From Parasponia andersonii (taxonomy: Eukaryota > Streptophyta > Magnoliopsida > Rosales > Cannabaceae): a DNA stretch of 64,000 bases. The notes under the pieces are model-generated. The model searched no databases. It had not been told where the DNA came from and saw only the letters and a program-made list of their open reading frames with translations. Numbering within the stretch: the first letter of the stretch is position 1; every line of letters starts with the position of its first letter. Below, piece after piece: positions 61,790 to 64,000 of the stretch. A program made the position numbers and the translations under genes. The DNA is taken from contig JXTB01000089.1 of NCBI GenBank assembly GCA_002914805.1, positions 911,905 through 975,904 of the forward strand. Direction: 5' to 3'.

Positions 61790-63689
61790 TACATAAATCT
61801 TGAGCGAGATAAATAAGACACACGTTAGGAATGTCATGCATTCACATTACATGGACCATCTTAACATTGACTAACACTAAGAGTCAAATTGGAACAGAGG
61901 GAGGTTGGGGAGCTCTAGAGCTCTGGACCAAACGGTAATAAAGACTATGGGGAAGAGAAGTTCATAAACTCTTGTTTGTGGTCTAGTTCAGCGCGTTTTT
62001 ATGGAGAACTACCATATTTATTACTTGTTACCAATTTTCTAAATATTTTAATTAAGTCCTGAAGTTCTGTTGATATTCATTCTTTCTCCTAACTTTAACT
62101 TGTATGTAATTTGAAGATGATGAGGCAAAAAACTCTTGCCCATGCCAGATTATTACAGAACTAAGCGAAGAAAAAAAAATAATAATAAAAATAAGAGAAG
62201 TAAGTATTTGTTAGGTATATAATCATTTTTAGTTTATTGATAATTTAGTTGATGGCTAAGTAAGACTTAGGTTAATCATGCAGAGGGGTCTTAGTAGCAA
62301 CACTTCTGTTAAGAGAAGAATAGTTCAAAAGTAGAGTAGCCTCTTAGTTTTTCTCTTACTAATACTGGAAGAAACCTTATACGGTTGTGGTTCTTTAATG
62401 AATTTATCGCTAAGTTTACCAGAGAAAGAAAATAACAAATTAGCAATGGTGGTGTCATTGTCTTAGTGCTGTTGTCGGCGATAGATCTATTCGTTGCTGT
62501 ATTTACTAGAGAAAATTTCAGTCTTGATTGACCTAATATTCTATATTTTAATAAAGTTGGTCTCTTAGTAATTAAGTAATTCATCAATGTATCACTTGAC
62601 TTTTACTACGTTGTCCTAAACTGTATTGTTCTCATTGTAAATAATTTACAATCAAGCTCGCAACTTCTTGAAAAAGTTTTATGCGAATACTTACGTGTCC
62701 GTGTGAGAATAAAAGCTTAGGTAAAGAAAGGGAAAAGGTAAGTATTCTCCCAAAGGCAAAAGGTTAGTAGTTTCGATTTTCCTCCAAAGCATCTAGCTAG
62801 GTTAATATATATACGGAAAGAAATTCAGTACCTTCTGGTTAGAAAGTTAATGAGCTACAAACTTTAAAGGTGAAAGGATAAATAAGTCGATGAATATGGG
62901 ATATAGTAGTTATTTGGGAAGAAAATTTGAGGAAGAAACATATTAAACAATGAATTTCAAATCTTGCATTGAGCCAAAATTTAAATCCCCTCAAATTGGT
63001 GAGAAATGTCCAATCAATCAAGTGAACTTTGATTTATACTTGCATAATTATCCTTAATATTTTACCGTAAAAATAACTTAGAACAGCATGATAATTGTAC
63101 TGAAGAGGTACCAAATTAATTATTCTCTTTTTTCCAATCTCTTATTTTATGTGAACTTCACTAGACTTTATAATGTCTTTAAAATGTGAAAGTTTTCAAT
63201 GGAATCAATATTTCAGATAATGAACATTACTTCAAAGCCAGAAAAATAAAAAATGAAACAAACTTGTGTCCATCATTTTAGAAATTCTACCCTTGTTGTT
63301 GGCTTGTTGCCCCTAAATAATAAAAGAATTTGAGTTCACTAGATTGTAACTATTCATTGGTAGTTCTTGATCATAAAAATTGTAAGGCTTAAGCTGAATT
63401 TTGTGGAAATAGCTAGGCAACTATAAAGGGAGTCCTCAAAGAACTTTTTGAGCACATGAACATAGGACTAGGAGTTTAGGAGACACTTCTGATCACTTAG
63501 AAAGCAAAAGAAAGTGCGAGAAAAAAGTAACAAAATGTGGGCTGTCTTCATTGGCTAACCAGGTCAGAATCTAGTACCATTCTATCGTAATCCGTCCAGG
63601 AATTTGAGGTGGGACAAGTTTTATTCTAGAGATCTATTAAATCAAGCTATTCATTTGTTATGATAGGATGCTCAATTTGACGAACTTTA
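61790..63689. other. Glucanase upstream region, no gene recognised
   Basis: The part near 61730-61900 should contain the glucanase promoter; an AT-rich TATA-like stretch lies at about 61780-61790. Beyond it no coding sequence, RNA gene or bounded repeat is recognised. Confidence 0.4.
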
Positions 63690-64000
63690 AACAAACAGTT
63701 GGAAGACGAAAGAAAGATACACAGTTTTTTATCGTGGTTCAACATAACTAAGTTGTACCTATATCCACAGGACCTGATCCGGCAAGAAAACAATCTACTA
63801 GAAATATGAATAGAGTATAAATATAGGTCTTATGCAAATATTTAGAACTCCATTCTAGTTTGTCGTCAATTTGAACTCCAATTTCCTCTGTGGAGTTTAC
63901 TTCTACAATCTTGTGTTGAACTCCCCTCAGCTATCGTTGATAAGCTTCCTAGCTCTGGTAAGTACAATTGGTCTCTTCTTAAACTTAGGTAGCATAGAGC
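63690..64000 (-). mobile_element. LTR-like sequence running off the right edge
   Basis: The run ATACACAGTTTTTTATCGTGG followed by TTCAACATAACTAAG and TATCCACAGGACCTGAT is a type common inside plant LTRs, and a similar arrangement (TTTTATAGTGGTTCAG, then CTTACGTCCACTG) is seen in the LTR at 872-1684. The ends lie outside the window or cannot be seen, so family and orientation are uncertain. Confidence 0.35.

Noticed and set aside
62309-62587. Minus-strand frame of 92 codons
   Set aside because: No recognisable domain, AT-rich codon pattern, no splice partners; most likely chance.

Overview
The window is nuclear DNA from a flowering plant, most likely a eudicot. It is AT-rich and loaded with LTR retrotransposons and DNA transposons, and its few host genes are intron-split and widely spaced. 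The host proteins have plant-specific designs: a plastid-targeted FabZ, an FCS-like zinc finger protein, and a secreted GH5 exo-1,3-beta-glucanase with an N-terminal fascin-like domain. The species cannot be named from the sequence.

Left part (1 to about 33 kb): nested transposons. The oldest layer is a decayed autonomous Helitron on the minus strand. Its Rep/helicase protein starts at 28176 and runs left to about 13060. A replication protein A (RPA)-like gene follows from about 12790 to 2244. A Ty1/Copia element (15091-25632, duplicated target ATGAA) sits inside the Rep/helicase gene. A Ty3/Gypsy element (2685-11172, duplicated target AGAGA) sits inside the RPA-like gene and itself holds a Copia-type solo LTR (5507-7303, duplicated target GTTGA). 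Another Gypsy element enters from the left edge (1-1684). To the right of the Helitron ORF lies about 3.5 kb of strongly A-rich sequence (29.4-32.9 kb) with duplicated modules, possibly the Helitron's 5' noncoding part.

Middle part (33-53.6 kb): mostly AT-rich intergenic DNA. It carries two solo LTRs related to the Gypsy element (35979-38457 and 45946-48148), an FLZ zinc finger gene on the minus strand (43986-44932), and an 805-bp Mutator-like MITE with long inverted repeats and a perfect 9-bp target duplication (50093-50897).

Right part (52.7-64 kb): two complete minus-strand genes, fabZ (4 exons, 219 aa, fatty acid synthesis) and a GH5 glucanase (8 exons, 503 aa, one GC-AG intron). There are exon-like scraps downstream of fabZ, several short tandem duplications, and LTR-like sequence at the right edge. 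The host genes have unrelated roles and do not form a cluster.

I found no convincing new biological system. The best leads are the nested Helitron with its RPA-like gene, the MULE-type MITE, the GC-rich minisatellite in the Copia leader, and a clear assembly duplication at a single N (20368).
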